NCBI GenBank assembly: GCA_934370925.1
Contig: CAKRNG010000009.1
Location: forward strand, 9,327-73,326
Length of the DNA: 64,000 nucleotides
From: an uncultured Lacticaseibacillus sp.
GTDB lineage: Bacteria > Bacillota > Bacilli > Lactobacillales > Lactobacillaceae
Direction: 5' to 3'
The position numbers and the translations under genes were made by a program. The notes under the pieces were generated by a model that ran no database searches, had not been told where the DNA came from, and saw nothing but the letters and a program-made list of their open reading frames with translations. Below are positions 54,558-63,990 of the stretch, one piece after another. Numbering within the stretch: the first letter of the stretch is position 1; each line of letters opens with the position of its first letter.

Positions 54558-54866
54558 ATGACAGTTCGTATTCTTGCAGCATGTGGTGCCGGTGTTAACT
54601 CCAGTCACCAGATTAAGGACGCTTTGGAAAAGGAAATGAAGAGCCGCGGCTACAACGTGCACTGTGACGCTGTAATGGTCAAGGATGTTAACGAAAAGTT
54701 GCTGGACGACTATGACATCTACGCTCAGATTGCTAAGACTGACATGTCCTTCACGCCAAAGATTCCTATCATTGACGCTGGTGCAATTCTCTACCGGATG
54801 CCTGCCATGAGCAAGCCTGTCTTCGATAACGTCGAGAAGGTCATCAAGGAAAAGGGTTTGAGCTAA
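54558..54866 (+). CDS. gatB: Galactitol-class PTS component IIB
   Basis: 102 residues. The phosphorylated Cys is in ILAACGAGVNSSHQIKDAL near the N-terminus. It passes phosphate from GatA to the sugar in GatC. GGAGG precedes ATG. Confidence 0.92.
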   Translation: MTVRILAACGAGVNSSHQIKDALEKEMKSRGYNVHCDAVMVKDVNEKLLDDYDIYAQIAKTDMSFTPKIPIIDAGAILYRMPAMSKPVFDNVEKVIKEKGLS

Positions 54867-54892
54867 TCACTCACCCTTAAGTTACGGAGGCG

Positions 54893-54911
54893 GTTTTCAC
54901 ACCGCCCGTCA
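54893..54911 (+). other. Small hairpin between gatB and gatC
   Basis: GGCGGT-TTTCAC-ACCGCC without a T run, in the 133-base gap. It may stabilise or process the transcript. Confidence 0.4.
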
Positions 54912-54999
54912 TCAATTTGGTTCCACAGTTCCAATTTATATCATTCATTCATTGTTGCTTTTGTTGCTATTGTTCTCTCTGTAAGGGGTGAGAAAGTCT

Positions 55000-56439
55000 A
55001 TGTTAAACACCATTATTGACATCTCTAACAAGGTCTTTAAGCCAATCATCGACCTTGGGGCTGCGCCAATTATGCTGATTGTCTTAACGTTGATTGCGGT
55101 CTGCGTCGGCGTTAACTTCTTTAGGGCTCTCGAGGGTGGTATCAAACTTGCGATTGCGTTGACCGCTATCTCAAGTATCATCGGTCTGTTGACCAATGCC
55201 TTCCAGCCAGCCGTTGAAGCCTTTGTTAAGGCAACCGGGCTTCACTTGGGTACGACTGACTTGGGGTGGGCACCACTTGCGACCATCACTTGGGGATCAC
55301 CATACACACTATTCTTCCTGCTGATCATGGTGGTTGTCAACATCGTGATGCTGACTCTCAAGTTGACCGACACACTGGACGTTGATATTTTCGACATCTG
55401 GCACATGTCCTTCACAGGTTTGCTGGCCATCTACTTCGGCGCAAACCTGTTGACTGGTACTCTGCTCGTTATCTTCGTTGGGGTTATGAAGATCTTTAAC
55501 TCTGACTTGATGAAGCCAACCTTCAACGATTTGCTTGGTAACTGGGATAACCCAATGACCACCACGCACTTGAACTACATGATGAACCCAATTATCATGG
55601 TCTTTAACAAAATCTTCGACGTTGTCTTCCCATGGCTCGACAAGTACGACTTCGACGCTGCCAAGTTGAACGAAAAGATCGGTTTCTGGGGCTCCCGTTT
55701 CGCCATTGGTATCTACCTTGGTGTGTTCATCGGTCTCCTCGGCCGTCAGCCTGTTGGCACAATCTTCACGTTGGCCTTCACAGCCGCAACCTGCTTGGAA
55801 CTCTTCTCTCTGATCGGTTCTTGGTTCATTGCTTCTGTTGAACCTCTTTCACAGGGGATTACCGACTTCGCGACAAAGCACCTGAACGGTCGTATGTTCA
55901 ACATCGGACTTGACTGGCCTTTCATCGCCGGCCGCGCCGAAGTTTGGGCAGCTGCTAACATCCTTGCACCAATCATGCTTCTTGAAGCACTTGTTCTTCC
56001 TGGCAACACCCTTCTTCCTCTCGGTGGTATCATCGGGATGGGTGTTACACCAGCACTTCTGGTTGTTACTCGTGGACGTATCATCCGGATGGTTGTTATC
56101 GGGGCACTCGAACTTCCACTCTTCCTGTGGGCTGGTTCTCTCTCCGCACCATTCGTTACCGAAACTGCTAAGAGCATCGCACCTGACATGTTGAAGGGCC
56201 TCGGACCTCACGCGCTGATTTCCTCCACCACGAAGGAAGGTCCTATCGAACAGTTCATCGCTTACCTGCTTGGTAAGGGACAAGGTGGCGACATGAAGAT
56301 GCTTATGTTCTTCGTCCTCGCACTTGCCGCATACCTGCTTCTGTTCCTCTGGTACCGTCACGAAATGCTCAAGCGTAACACTGAATACGCTAAGCAGGGC
56401 TTCAAGGTTAACCCAGACGTTATGCTGAAGACCAAGTAA
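55000..56439 (+). CDS. gatC: Galactitol-class PTS component IIC
   Basis: 479 residues, about 10-12 membrane segments (IMLIVLTLIAVCVGVNFFRALEGGIKLAIALTAISSIIGLL ..., GMGVTPALLVVTRGRIIRMVVIGALELPLFLWAGSL). The family carries galactitol or galactose. Next to lacABC it likely delivers galactose-6-phosphate or tagatose-6-phosphate, depending on substrate. ATG at 55000 is preferred to GTG at 54988, which overlaps the AAGGGG ribosome site. Confidence 0.92.
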   Translation: MLNTIIDISNKVFKPIIDLGAAPIMLIVLTLIAVCVGVNFFRALEGGIKLAIALTAISSIIGLLTNAFQPAVEAFVKATGLHLGTTDLGWAPLATITWGSPYTLFFLLIMVVVNIVMLTLKLTDTLDVDIFDIWHMSFTGLLAIYFGANLLTGTLLVIFVGVMKIFNSDLMKPTFNDLLGNWDNPMTTTHLNYMMNPIIMVFNKIFDVVFPWLDKYDFDAAKLNEKIGFWGSRFAIGIYLGVFIGLLGRQPVGTIFTLAFTAATCLELFSLIGSWFIASVEPLSQGITDFATKHLNGRMFNIGLDWPFIAGRAEVWAAANILAPIMLLEALVLPGNTLLPLGGIIGMGVTPALLVVTRGRIIRMVVIGALELPLFLWAGSLSAPFVTETAKSIAPDMLKGLGPHALISSTTKEGPIEQFIAYLLGKGQGGDMKMLMFFVLALAAYLLLFLWYRHEMLKRNTEYAKQGFKVNPDVMLKTK

Positions 56440-56456
56440 TTCAAACTAGATTTATG

Positions 56457-56488
56457 AAAAGATTCCACCATGTGTGGAATCTTTTTTT
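56457..56488 (+). terminator. Terminator of the gat operon
   Basis: AAAAGATTCCAC pairs with GTGGAATCTTTT, followed by more T. Confidence 0.85.
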
Positions 56489-56711
56489 GCGTGCAAATGC
56501 ACATATAAACCCGTCACACCTTTGCCGTTTCCCGTCATCCAATCAGCTATTGTTCGCCGCCCGCCGACACTTGTCTTAATATTCCTGACAAAAATAAAAG
56601 AAATATTAACAAAACACTAGACAAATTTCATTTAGTCCCCCATAATGACTTCATATTAAAAACAAGTGTATTCGTTTTAAGAACAGAAACGAATGCCAGG
56701 GAGGGATTTTT

Positions 56712-58013
56712 ATGTTTCAACGTTACCGCAGCGTATCGCTGATTGTACGTATCATGTTCGGAATTATTATTGGGGCCATCCTCGGCCTGACAGTCCCTTC
56801 TTGGACAGCCATCAACGTCCTCGGTGACTTATTCGTTGGTGCGCTAAAGGCCATCGCCCCACTACTGGTCTTTATGCTGATTCTTTCGGCAATTTCAAAG
56901 TACAAATCCGGTAGTAAGAACCACTTTGGCTCCGTCGTAATTCTCTACATTGCTGCAACACTGATTGCCGCCCTGGCTGCCGTTGCTGCTTCCTATATGT
57001 TCAAGATTCACCTCATCTTCCCTCAGGCAACCAAAATTGCCGAGAAGGCACCACAGCAGTTGGGTGCCGTCATTAGCAATTTAGTAACGGGTGCTGTTGG
57101 GAATCCAGTTAAGGCACTCGTGGATGCAAACTACCTCACAATCCTCTTCTGGGGACTCATTATCGGTGCTGGTTTACGGCGTGCCGGTGAAGGAACCAAG
57201 CAGGCCATTGCTGACTTCGCGTCCACGATTGAACGTGCCGCTCAGTTTATCATCGAATTTGCGCCATTTGGGATTGTGGGACTCCTCCACAACTCCATTG
57301 CAACGACTGGTTTCAGCGGCATTGCCCGTTACGGACAGGTCGTTCTCCTACTTGTAGGTACCATGGCGTTCACTTACCTCGTTATCTACTCCGCAATGGT
57401 TTGGCTGATGACCCGCCAGAATCCATTCCCACTGGTTTTCTGGACACTCAAAGTTTCCGCCATTCCCGCCTTCTTCACCCGTAGTTCTGCCGTTAACATT
57501 CCCGTTAACTTACAGGCTTGCGCAGATCTCGGATTGAATGAGAAGTCTTACGCCGTATCCATTGCCTTAGGGGGAACCGCTAACTCTGGTGGCGCCGCCA
57601 TCACCGTTTCCATCATGACACTGGCCGCTGCAAACACCCTGGGTATCCACGTTTCGTTCCCACTTGCACTGCTTCTGTGCATTCTCAGTGCGGTCTCCGC
57701 AACTGGTTCAGCCGGTATTGCTGGTGGATCCCTGTTACTGATTCCAATGTCCGCCAGCTTGTTTGGCATTAGCAATGACATCGCTATGCAAGTCGTTGCA
57801 ATTGGGTTCATCATCGGAGTTATTCAGGATTCCGTTGAAACGGCCGTTAACTCCGCTTCCGACCTGCTGTTCACTGCAACAGCTGAATATCACGACCTCA
57901 TGAAGGCGGGGCATCCCGTTAACATTCGGGAAGCCGTTCACCACGCAGATCAAAAACGTCTTGCAGATGATGGCGCACAGCCAGTCTCTGATGCTTCAGT
58001 GGCAACTGATTAA
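56712..58013 (+). CDS. sstT: Sodium-coupled serine/threonine transporter
   Basis: 433 residues of the dicarboxylate/amino acid:cation symporter family. The order (IMFGIIIGAILGLTVPSW, DLFVGALKAIAPLLVFMLILSAI, RSSAVNIPVNLQACADLGLNEKSYAVSIALGGTANSGGAAITVSIMTLAAANTLG) matches SstT, with NIPVN and the S-rich re-entrant loop. A charged C-terminal tail follows. GGGAGG precedes ATG; a terminator follows. Confidence 0.93.
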   Translation: MFQRYRSVSLIVRIMFGIIIGAILGLTVPSWTAINVLGDLFVGALKAIAPLLVFMLILSAISKYKSGSKNHFGSVVILYIAATLIAALAAVAASYMFKIHLIFPQATKIAEKAPQQLGAVISNLVTGAVGNPVKALVDANYLTILFWGLIIGAGLRRAGEGTKQAIADFASTIERAAQFIIEFAPFGIVGLLHNSIATTGFSGIARYGQVVLLLVGTMAFTYLVIYSAMVWLMTRQNPFPLVFWTLKVSAIPAFFTRSSAVNIPVNLQACADLGLNEKSYAVSIALGGTANSGGAAITVSIMTLAAANTLGIHVSFPLALLLCILSAVSATGSAGIAGGSLLLIPMSASLFGISNDIAMQVVAIGFIIGVIQDSVETAVNSASDLLFTATAEYHDLMKAGHPVNIREAVHHADQKRLADDGAQPVSDASVATD

Positions 58014-58020
58014 TATGAAT

Positions 58021-58057
58021 AAAAAAAGACCTCACATTGAAGTGGGGTCTTTTTTTA
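58021..58057. terminator. Bidirectional terminator after sstT
   Basis: AAAAAAAGACCTCAC and GTGGGGTCTTTTTTT form the stem. Confidence 0.85.
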
Positions 58058-58066
58058 CTACTTGTA

Positions 58067-58426
58067 TTAGTCTTTCACCATATCGTGGTTACTGTGCTTT
58101 TTGTTGAGGTTACGGTTATTGAAGTTCTGGTCATTGACCGTCGCAACTGCGGGCTGCACGTCCTTCGCCTTAATTTGCGCCGTTTTGATGGAGCTCGCAC
58201 TCCGGAAGGCCTTGTGCACCCGCATAAACCGACCGTCCAGGCGCAGCAACATGAACAACGCCAGAACGCTGACGCCAAACTGCAATACCGTCACAACTGA
58301 ATTCTTTGTTGCCATCTGTAGCAGACTAACTGCAATCACAACGGCCGCCCAAAACAGGTATGTCAGGTGACGCTTGCGTACTTCTGGATCATTTTTATCG
58401 ATTTTATTTGCCGTCTTCTTAGCCAT
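58067..58426 (-). CDS. Small two-helix membrane protein of unknown function
   Basis: 119 residues. A charged N-terminus (MAKKTANKIDKNDPEVRKRH) precedes two membrane helices (LTYLFWAAVVIAVSLLQMA and SVVTVLQFGVSVLALFMLL), then a basic tail with Asn repeats (NDQNFNNRNLNKKHSNHD). Not recognised. AAGGGGC precedes ATG. Confidence 0.65.
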   Translation of the reverse strand: MAKKTANKIDKNDPEVRKRHLTYLFWAAVVIAVSLLQMATKNSVVTVLQFGVSVLALFMLLRLDGRFMRVHKAFRSASSIKTAQIKAKDVQPAVATVNDQNFNNRNLNKKHSNHDMVKD

Positions 58427-58532
58427 GGTGCCCCTTCTTTCGTAAACGTTTCCTTTAACTTACTAGGTTCATTATACCGCTAAGTAAACGCTAACAAAAG
58501 GGGCAAATGAACATTTCTAAACACAAAACGAC

Positions 58533-58546
58533 ATTTCCCGGGAAAT
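58533..58546. other. 14-bp palindrome ATTTCCCGGGAAAT
   Basis: Identical to the palindrome at 10861. It sits next to the terminator of the DUF4811 gene, in the gap before the 58067 gene. Confidence 0.6.
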
Positions 58547-58547
58547 A

Positions 58548-58583
58548 AAAAGGGTCGCGTCATCAATCTGCCGCAACCCTTTT
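58548..58583 (-). terminator. Terminator of the MFS-DUF4811 unit
   Basis: AAAAGGGTCGCG pairs imperfectly with CGCAACCCTTTT; on the minus strand TTTTTATTT follows. Confidence 0.75.
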
Positions 58584-58590
58584 ATTTTGC

Positions 58591-59316
58591 TTATTTACCC
58601 TGAACCGCCTTAATTGCCTCTTGAATCATCTGTGCCTGCAAAGCTGCCTTTGCCTGTGCAATGACAGACTTCTGTTCTGCTGCTGTCATGTTCGGGTCCT
58701 TCGTTTTCGCTGCAATAACCGCTTGCTGAATTGCAGCTGTCATCTTTGCTTTAACGGATGCGCTTGGGTTCTTGAGCGCCGCTAACTTCTTTCCGAGTGC
58801 TTTTGACTGCTTGGTGGTTAATTCTGTCCAAGTCTTTGGCAGTTTGATTGTGTTAACTTGTTTGATTAAGTGATGGTTGTTCTGGTTCATGAACAACGTC
58901 TTGTAGAAGTTGTTCTTATATTGCCAAACCGTCTTCTTGCTCGTGATTGAAGCCGATTTCGACGTGGTGGCAACCACCTTGTTTTGAACGTCGTAATCCG
59001 CCTTCGTGTGCGTTGCCTTGTGCTTCGGGTTCAACTTGTAGATGTAAACCTGGTGTTCCCCACTCGTCCCAACATCTTGACGTAGCAACAGCGGTAACTG
59101 CTTGCTCGTTGATGCGGAGTAAATGGTGCTCGTTGTCGTTGTTGTGACCTTCTCCATGCCAAAGTGACTGTGATCATTTGCATAGACAAGGAACAAAGAC
59201 CCCACGAGCACTGCCCCAAAAATCGTCACAAGAAAACTCCGAATGACGGAATTCTTCATCATGATGAATGCTAGGTACAGGCAAATGGTACTGATAATAA
59301 TCATTGCGACAATCAT
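58591..59316 (-). CDS. DUF4811-domain protein paired with a drug exporter
   Basis: 241 residues. Two N-terminal membrane helices (AMIIISTICLYLAFIMM and SFLVTIFGAVLVGSLFLVYAND) are followed by a secreted domain and a Lys/Ala-rich helical end (AAIQQAVIAAKTKDPNMTAAEQKSVIAQAKAALQAQ). This pairing with an MFS drug exporter recurs in lactobacilli; the role is unknown. Its ATG overlaps the exporter stop, so the two are co-translated. Confidence 0.8.
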   Translation of the reverse strand: MIVAMIIISTICLYLAFIMMKNSVIRSFLVTIFGAVLVGSLFLVYANDHSHFGMEKVTTTTTSTIYSASTSKQLPLLLRQDVGTSGEHQVYIYKLNPKHKATHTKADYDVQNKVVATTSKSASITSKKTVWQYKNNFYKTLFMNQNNHHLIKQVNTIKLPKTWTELTTKQSKALGKKLAALKNPSASVKAKMTAAIQQAVIAAKTKDPNMTAAEQKSVIAQAKAALQAQMIQEAIKAVQGK

Positions 59317-60803
59317 TAGTCTGTGACCTCCTTACTTGCGCCCTTCTTCACGTTAACATCCTGACTTGCAATCACCTTCTGATTCAAGAAGAACGTCAGA
59401 ATCCACCCAATCGCACTGAAGGCAATTGCGCACCAGAATGACGCGTGATAACCATTCAACGTTGCACTAAAGTACGCGTGCTTATATGCCAGTGGGTTCG
59501 TTGTCAGCAAGTGCTTTGCTGGCGCAGTGTTGTTCGTCACGTTGGTTAGAATGGAAACCAACACGGCCGTCGTCATGGACGTTGCAACCTGACGAATGGT
59601 GTTATTCACGGCCGTCCCATGACGAATCAAGTCCCCAGACAAGGCGTTCATCCCGTTGGTCGTCAGTGGCATCATCACCATGGACACCCCAAACATCCGC
59701 ACCGCATAGATAATCGTGATAAAGATGGATGGCGTTGTTTCGGTAACGAAGGCGTATGGCAAGGTTCCAACGGTCAGAATGAAGAGACCGAGTTGTGCCA
59801 AGCGCTTTGCCCCAATTTTATCGAACACAATCCCGGTAATTGGGCTCATAACACCCATCATCAACGCCCCTGGAAGCAGCGTCAATCCGGACTCGAGAGC
59901 CGTCTTGCCGTGAATAATCTGCAGATACATTGGCAGAATCATTTCAACACCGACCATCGCCATGTTGGCAATCGACCCCAAGATGGTCGACAGGGTGAAA
60001 ATTTTGCTCGTGAAGACTCGCAGTTGCAGGAAAGGTTCCGTCATGTGTAATTGGCGCATAACGAACAGCGCAATTACCACAATCCCAATCCCGATGCTGC
60101 CCAGCACAACTGCGTCTAGCCAGCCATTGCTGGAAACTTCGGAGAAACCATATAGAAGTAATCCGAACCCGAATGAAGATTCGAGCAAGGAAATGAAGTC
60201 TAACTTCGGGTTACTGTTCGGCAGCACATCCCGCATGAAGAAGATGGACATCACCAAGACCAAGACAACAACTGGCAGCAACATCCCAAAGAGCGTCCGC
60301 CACCCGAAGTTATCAATCACCCAACCAGACAGTGTTGGTCCAATTGCGGGTGCTACCCCAATGGCAAGTCCAGACAGGCCCATCGCACTCCCACGTTTTT
60401 CAGGTGGGAAAATGCTCAGCATGATGTTCTGGAGTAATGGCATCGTAATTCCGACACCCAACGCCTGAATGAGACGGCCCGCAAGCAGTGTCCCAAAGTT
60501 GTTCGCCATAAATGCGACAAGTGTTCCCAGACCAAACACCGTCATCGCGGCCATGTAGAGCCATCGTGTTGGTACCTTCGCTGCTAGATATGCCGAAACA
60601 GGAATCATAATCCCGTTTACAAGCATGAATCCTGTTGTTAACCACTGCACCGTTCCCGTATCAATGTTAAATTCATCCATCAATGTTGGGAAGGCTGTCG
60701 ACAGAATGGTTTGGTTTAAAATCGTGATGAAAACCCCCGTGATTAAAGTCACCACGAGCATCGCAACGTTGATTTTGCGCCCTTTTGTATCACGTACGTC
60801 CAC
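59316..60803 (-). CDS. MDR-type MFS exporter (EmrB/QacA family)
   Basis: 495 residues with 14 predicted membrane segments. Motifs include TAFPTLMDEFNIDTGTVQWLTTGFMLVNGIMIPVSAYLAAKVPTRWLY, GLAIGVAPAIGPTLSGWVIDNFGWRTLF (motif C) and MNALSGDLIRHGTAVNNTIRQVATSM. It exports drugs or lipophilic toxins with protons. GTG start after GAGGGG. It is divergent from the MerR regulator gene, its likely controller. Confidence 0.92.
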   Translation of the reverse strand: MDVRDTKGRKINVAMLVVTLITGVFITILNQTILSTAFPTLMDEFNIDTGTVQWLTTGFMLVNGIMIPVSAYLAAKVPTRWLYMAAMTVFGLGTLVAFMANNFGTLLAGRLIQALGVGITMPLLQNIMLSIFPPEKRGSAMGLSGLAIGVAPAIGPTLSGWVIDNFGWRTLFGMLLPVVVLVLVMSIFFMRDVLPNSNPKLDFISLLESSFGFGLLLYGFSEVSSNGWLDAVVLGSIGIGIVVIALFVMRQLHMTEPFLQLRVFTSKIFTLSTILGSIANMAMVGVEMILPMYLQIIHGKTALESGLTLLPGALMMGVMSPITGIVFDKIGAKRLAQLGLFILTVGTLPYAFVTETTPSIFITIIYAVRMFGVSMVMMPLTTNGMNALSGDLIRHGTAVNNTIRQVATSMTTAVLVSILTNVTNNTAPAKHLLTTNPLAYKHAYFSATLNGYHASFWCAIAFSAIGWILTFFLNQKVIASQDVNVKKGASKEVTD

Positions 60804-60862
60804 GCTTATCGCCCCTCTTATATAAATTATATTTGGTCATACGTTTATCGCATTATGTGGTA

Positions 60863-60891
60863 TTGACAAGATAAAACATTACAACTATATT
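60863..60891 (+). promoter_or_regulatory. Promoter of the MerR gene
   Basis: TTGACA (60863-60868), 17 bases, TATATT (60886-60891). Confidence 0.6.
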
Positions 60892-60922
60892 TGTATTAAG
60901 TCAATGGACAGGAGTGAAAATT

Positions 60923-61357
60923 TTGGGGTTCGATATGACGCATTTACTGAAAAACTTGGAACTATCTGTCGGCATCGGTGAAGCCAGTCGCGTTTCAGGC
61001 GCAACCTTCACCCAGATTCGTTACTGGGAGAAAAAGGGGTTGCTGAAATCTTTCAGCTACGAGGATGGCCGCAACAAACGCTTCACGCTTCATAATGTGG
61101 TCACGATGTCCGCCATCAAGCAAATGCTCGATGATGGCTACACGCTCACGAAAGCAGCAGAAATCATTCAAAAACGTCAGGACAATGCCACGATGCTCCA
61201 GACGTTCCTTCACAATCGCCTCAGTGATATTTCCACATCTACGGACGGTAGCACCAATTTCAACTTCGGCCCCATCGAAAACGATCCTGGGTTCGATGTT
61301 GTTGCCCAGATGTCGGACAACTCGTCGCGCGTTGTTAAAGTTCCCCACCGCGACTAA
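60923..61357 (+). CDS. MerR-family regulator of the divergent exporter
   Basis: 144 residues. The winged helix (VGIGEASRVSGATFTQIRYWEKKGLLKSFSYEDGRNKRFTLHNVVTMSAIKQMLDDGYTLTKAAEII) is complete and a short variable C-terminus follows, as in the small MerR regulators of efflux pumps. TTG at 60923 has AGGAG eight bases upstream; ATG at 60935 is an alternative. Control of the exporter at 59316 is inferred from the divergent layout. Confidence 0.85.
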   Translation: MGFDMTHLLKNLELSVGIGEASRVSGATFTQIRYWEKKGLLKSFSYEDGRNKRFTLHNVVTMSAIKQMLDDGYTLTKAAEIIQKRQDNATMLQTFLHNRLSDISTSTDGSTNFNFGPIENDPGFDVVAQMSDNSSRVVKVPHRD

Positions 61358-61418
61358 AAATAGTATTTTAGTATGTACGAAACAGGTACACCCCGGTAAT
61401 TCGCCCCTGATAAACAAA

Positions 61419-61473
61419 GAAAATAGTGCACGCAGAAACCCGATTTCCAGCGCTTTCTGTGTGCACTATTTTT
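61419..61473. terminator. Hairpin terminator after the MerR gene
   Basis: GAAAATAGTGCACGCAGAAA pairs with TTTCTGTGTGCACTATTTTT with one mismatch. Confidence 0.8.
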
Positions 61474-61632
61474 GTGTTTCGGGGTCAACCCATCCACCAA
61501 TATAACCTCCTTCACAAATACAAACGTCCGTGTTTGTGTACAATTCAAAGACACGTGTTTGCAACCAAGCAACCAAAAGCGTATGATATTTACCATTGCA
61601 GTACACGAATCAAAAGAGATTGGGGAAACAGG

Positions 61633-62979
61633 ATGCAACGAAAACTAAGCGCACGACACATGCAAATGATTGCTCTCGGTGGCACCATCGGGGTTGGTCT
61701 CTTTATGGGGGCCACCGCCACCATCAAGTGGACGGGGCCTTCCGTCTTGCTGGCGTACACAATTGCCGGATTGTTTCTCTACCTCATCATGCGTGCACTC
61801 GGGGAAATGCTCTACGTTGATCCCTCAACCGCGTCCTTCGCCAAGTTTGCGACGGAATACATGCACCCCGTTTTCGGTTATCTGACCGCTTGGAGCAATA
61901 TCTTCCAGTTTGTTGTGGTGGGCATGTCCGAGATGATTGCAATCGGCGAGTACTTCAACTTCTGGTGGCCAGATCTTCCTGGTTGGCTACCTGGGCTCAT
62001 CGCCATCGTGACCCTCGTTCTTGCCAATCTCATCTCAGTGCGGATGTTCGGGGAACTCGAATTTTGGTTTGCACTCGTGAAAGTTGTTACCATTATCCTC
62101 ATGATTGTTGCTGGCCTGGGCGTCATTCTGTTTGGATTTGGCAACGGCGGCCACCCCGTTGGCATCAGTAATCTCTGGTCGCATGGTGGATTCTTCACGC
62201 ACGGCTTCACCGGCTTCTGTTTTGCCTTATCCATCGTGGTGGGATCCTATCAGGGGGTCGAACTTCTCGGCATTACCGCTGGGGAAGCCGAGAACCCCCG
62301 GCCCACAATTGTGAAGGCCGTGAAGGACACCGTGGGACGCATCCTGATTTTCTACGTGGGTGCCATCTTCGTCATTGTTGCCATCTACCCCTGGAACCAA
62401 CTCAGCACGATTGGGTCCCCATTTGTCCAAACCTTCGCCAAAATCGGCATTACAGCGGCGGCCGGAATTGTAAACTTTGTGGTTATTACCGCAGCCCTGT
62501 CTGGCGCGAACTCCGGCATTTACTCCGCAAGCCGCATGATTTACACACTTGCCGACGATAAACAGCTCCCGCGTGCCTTCACCAAGTTAAACCGGCATGG
62601 GGTTCCCTTCTATCCCGTTGTCTGCGTTGGTGCTGGTATCCTTCTGGGCGTTCTGCTCAACGCCCTGCTGCCCATCATTGCGCCCGCAGCCGGTAGCATC
62701 TTCGTCCTCGTTTACAGTTCAAGTGTGCTCCCCGGAATGGTGCCGTGGGTTGTCATCTTGGTGTCTGAAGTTCGTTTTCGTCAGGTGCACGCGGACAAAA
62801 TGGCCGACCACCCCTTCAAAATGCCCTGGGCGCCATACAGCAACTACCTGACCCTCGCATTCCTCGCATTCACGCTCGTTTTCATGTTTTTAAATTCAGA
62901 AACACGGATTTCGCTGTTGGTTGGCGTTGTTTATTTAGCCCTCATGACGGGACTTTATTTCAGACGCCACCGCGCCTAA
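61633..62979 (+). CDS. Amino acid permease, AAT branch of the APC superfamily
   Basis: 448 residues, 12 membrane segments. The start ([63 protein letters not shown]) and the segment [34 protein letters not shown] are typical of proton-coupled AAT permeases. Specificity (several neutral or aromatic amino acids are possible) is not evident. ATG at 61633 follows GGGGA; the long in-frame extension to 61426 crosses the terminator and is not coding. Confidence 0.92.
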   Translation: MQRKLSARHMQMIALGGTIGVGLFMGATATIKWTGPSVLLAYTIAGLFLYLIMRALGEMLYVDPSTASFAKFATEYMHPVFGYLTAWSNIFQFVVVGMSEMIAIGEYFNFWWPDLPGWLPGLIAIVTLVLANLISVRMFGELEFWFALVKVVTIILMIVAGLGVILFGFGNGGHPVGISNLWSHGGFFTHGFTGFCFALSIVVGSYQGVELLGITAGEAENPRPTIVKAVKDTVGRILIFYVGAIFVIVAIYPWNQLSTIGSPFVQTFAKIGITAAAGIVNFVVITAALSGANSGIYSASRMIYTLADDKQLPRAFTKLNRHGVPFYPVVCVGAGILLGVLLNALLPIIAPAAGSIFVLVYSSSVLPGMVPWVVILVSEVRFRQVHADKMADHPFKMPWAPYSNYLTLAFLAFTLVFMFLNSETRISLLVGVVYLALMTGLYFRRHRA

Positions 62980-62980
62980 T

Positions 62981-62994
62981 ATTTCCCGGGAACA
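62981..62994. other. Near copy of the CCCGGG palindrome
   Basis: ATTTCCCGGGAACA matches the 14-mer at 10861 and 58533 except at its last two bases. It lies directly after the permease stop codon. Confidence 0.45.
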
Positions 62995-63078
62995 ATGGCA
63001 CATCTCGCACCTGTCCCGTGGTATCAACGTTTCTAGCACCACCATTTTTAAGGTGGCACAGTTTTGACCCTTTTCAAA

Positions 63079-63990
63079 TTATTTTGGCTCATTGGGCACC
63101 TCCGTTTGGAAGATTCCGTTGAGCTTTTTTGCGACTTCAAAGTTACTGTTGGGATAGAGATGACCGTAAGTGCCAAGTGTCGTCTCGATGTCCTCATGCC
63201 CTAATCGTTCTTTGATCTGGAGTGGATTTTCACCGAGGCTGATCAACAGCGACACATGCGAGTGGCGGAGACCGTGCACGGTAATTCGCTGAACTTCGGC
63301 GAGTGTACTGTACGTGTCCACAATATCAATGAATTGTTGGTCAGAGCACGGAATCCCATCACGTGAGAATACCCACTCGGAGTTTACCATCACCGCTTGT
63401 GCGGCCTGCCACGCGCCTAAGCACGTAACTGTATCATCATCAAGCGCCACGGTACGGCGACTAGCGGCAGTCTTTGGCGCGGGCGTTTCAAACCAGTTGC
63501 GGTTGTGATAATCCATCGTCTTGTTGATGTTCACCGTCTTAGCTTTAAGATCAACGTCTGTCCACTTTAACGCCCGCGCTTCACCACTACGCAATCCTGA
63601 CATGAACATGAATCACAACATCGTGTAATCAAAGCGGCCAGTGTATGTGTCGGTAGTTGTCTTAGCGAGCACCTGTTGGAAGTCAGCTTGCGTCCAGAAC
63701 TGGATCTTCGCTTTCTTCTTTTTGATGAGGCCGACGACCCGCACAGAATTTTCAGTGATGATGCCTAGCGCCTTAGCCCGTTCTAGCACTTGGCCTAACA
63801 TGATGTTGATGGTACGCGCATAGGATTGTTTACAGTCTTTAAGTAGGCTGACTTGCCAATGCTGTACATCGATTGGTCGAATTTGGTCAATGATGATGTC
63901 GTTGAACCTAGTCAGATACTCACTGTGGATTTAGGTCAAGATTTGAGACAACATCTCTCGATAAAAAATTGGTCAATGCAAAATGCCCTT
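63079..63990 (-). pseudogene. Decayed phage-type tyrosine integrase
   Basis: Reading on the minus strand from about 63990: a core-binding part (IHSEYLTRFNDIIIDQIRPIDVQHWQVSLLKDCKQSYARTINIMLGQVLERAKAL...), then TGA at 63610-63612 in frame, then the catalytic domain (FMSGLRSGEARALKWTDVDL; VHGLRHSHVSLLISLGENPLQIKERLGHEDIETTLGTYGHLYP) with Arg, His-x-x-Arg, His and Tyr kept. A second in-frame stop (TAA) lies near 63931. It continues or ends beyond the right edge. Gene remnants of a prophage or conjugative element probably lie to the right. Confidence 0.8.
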
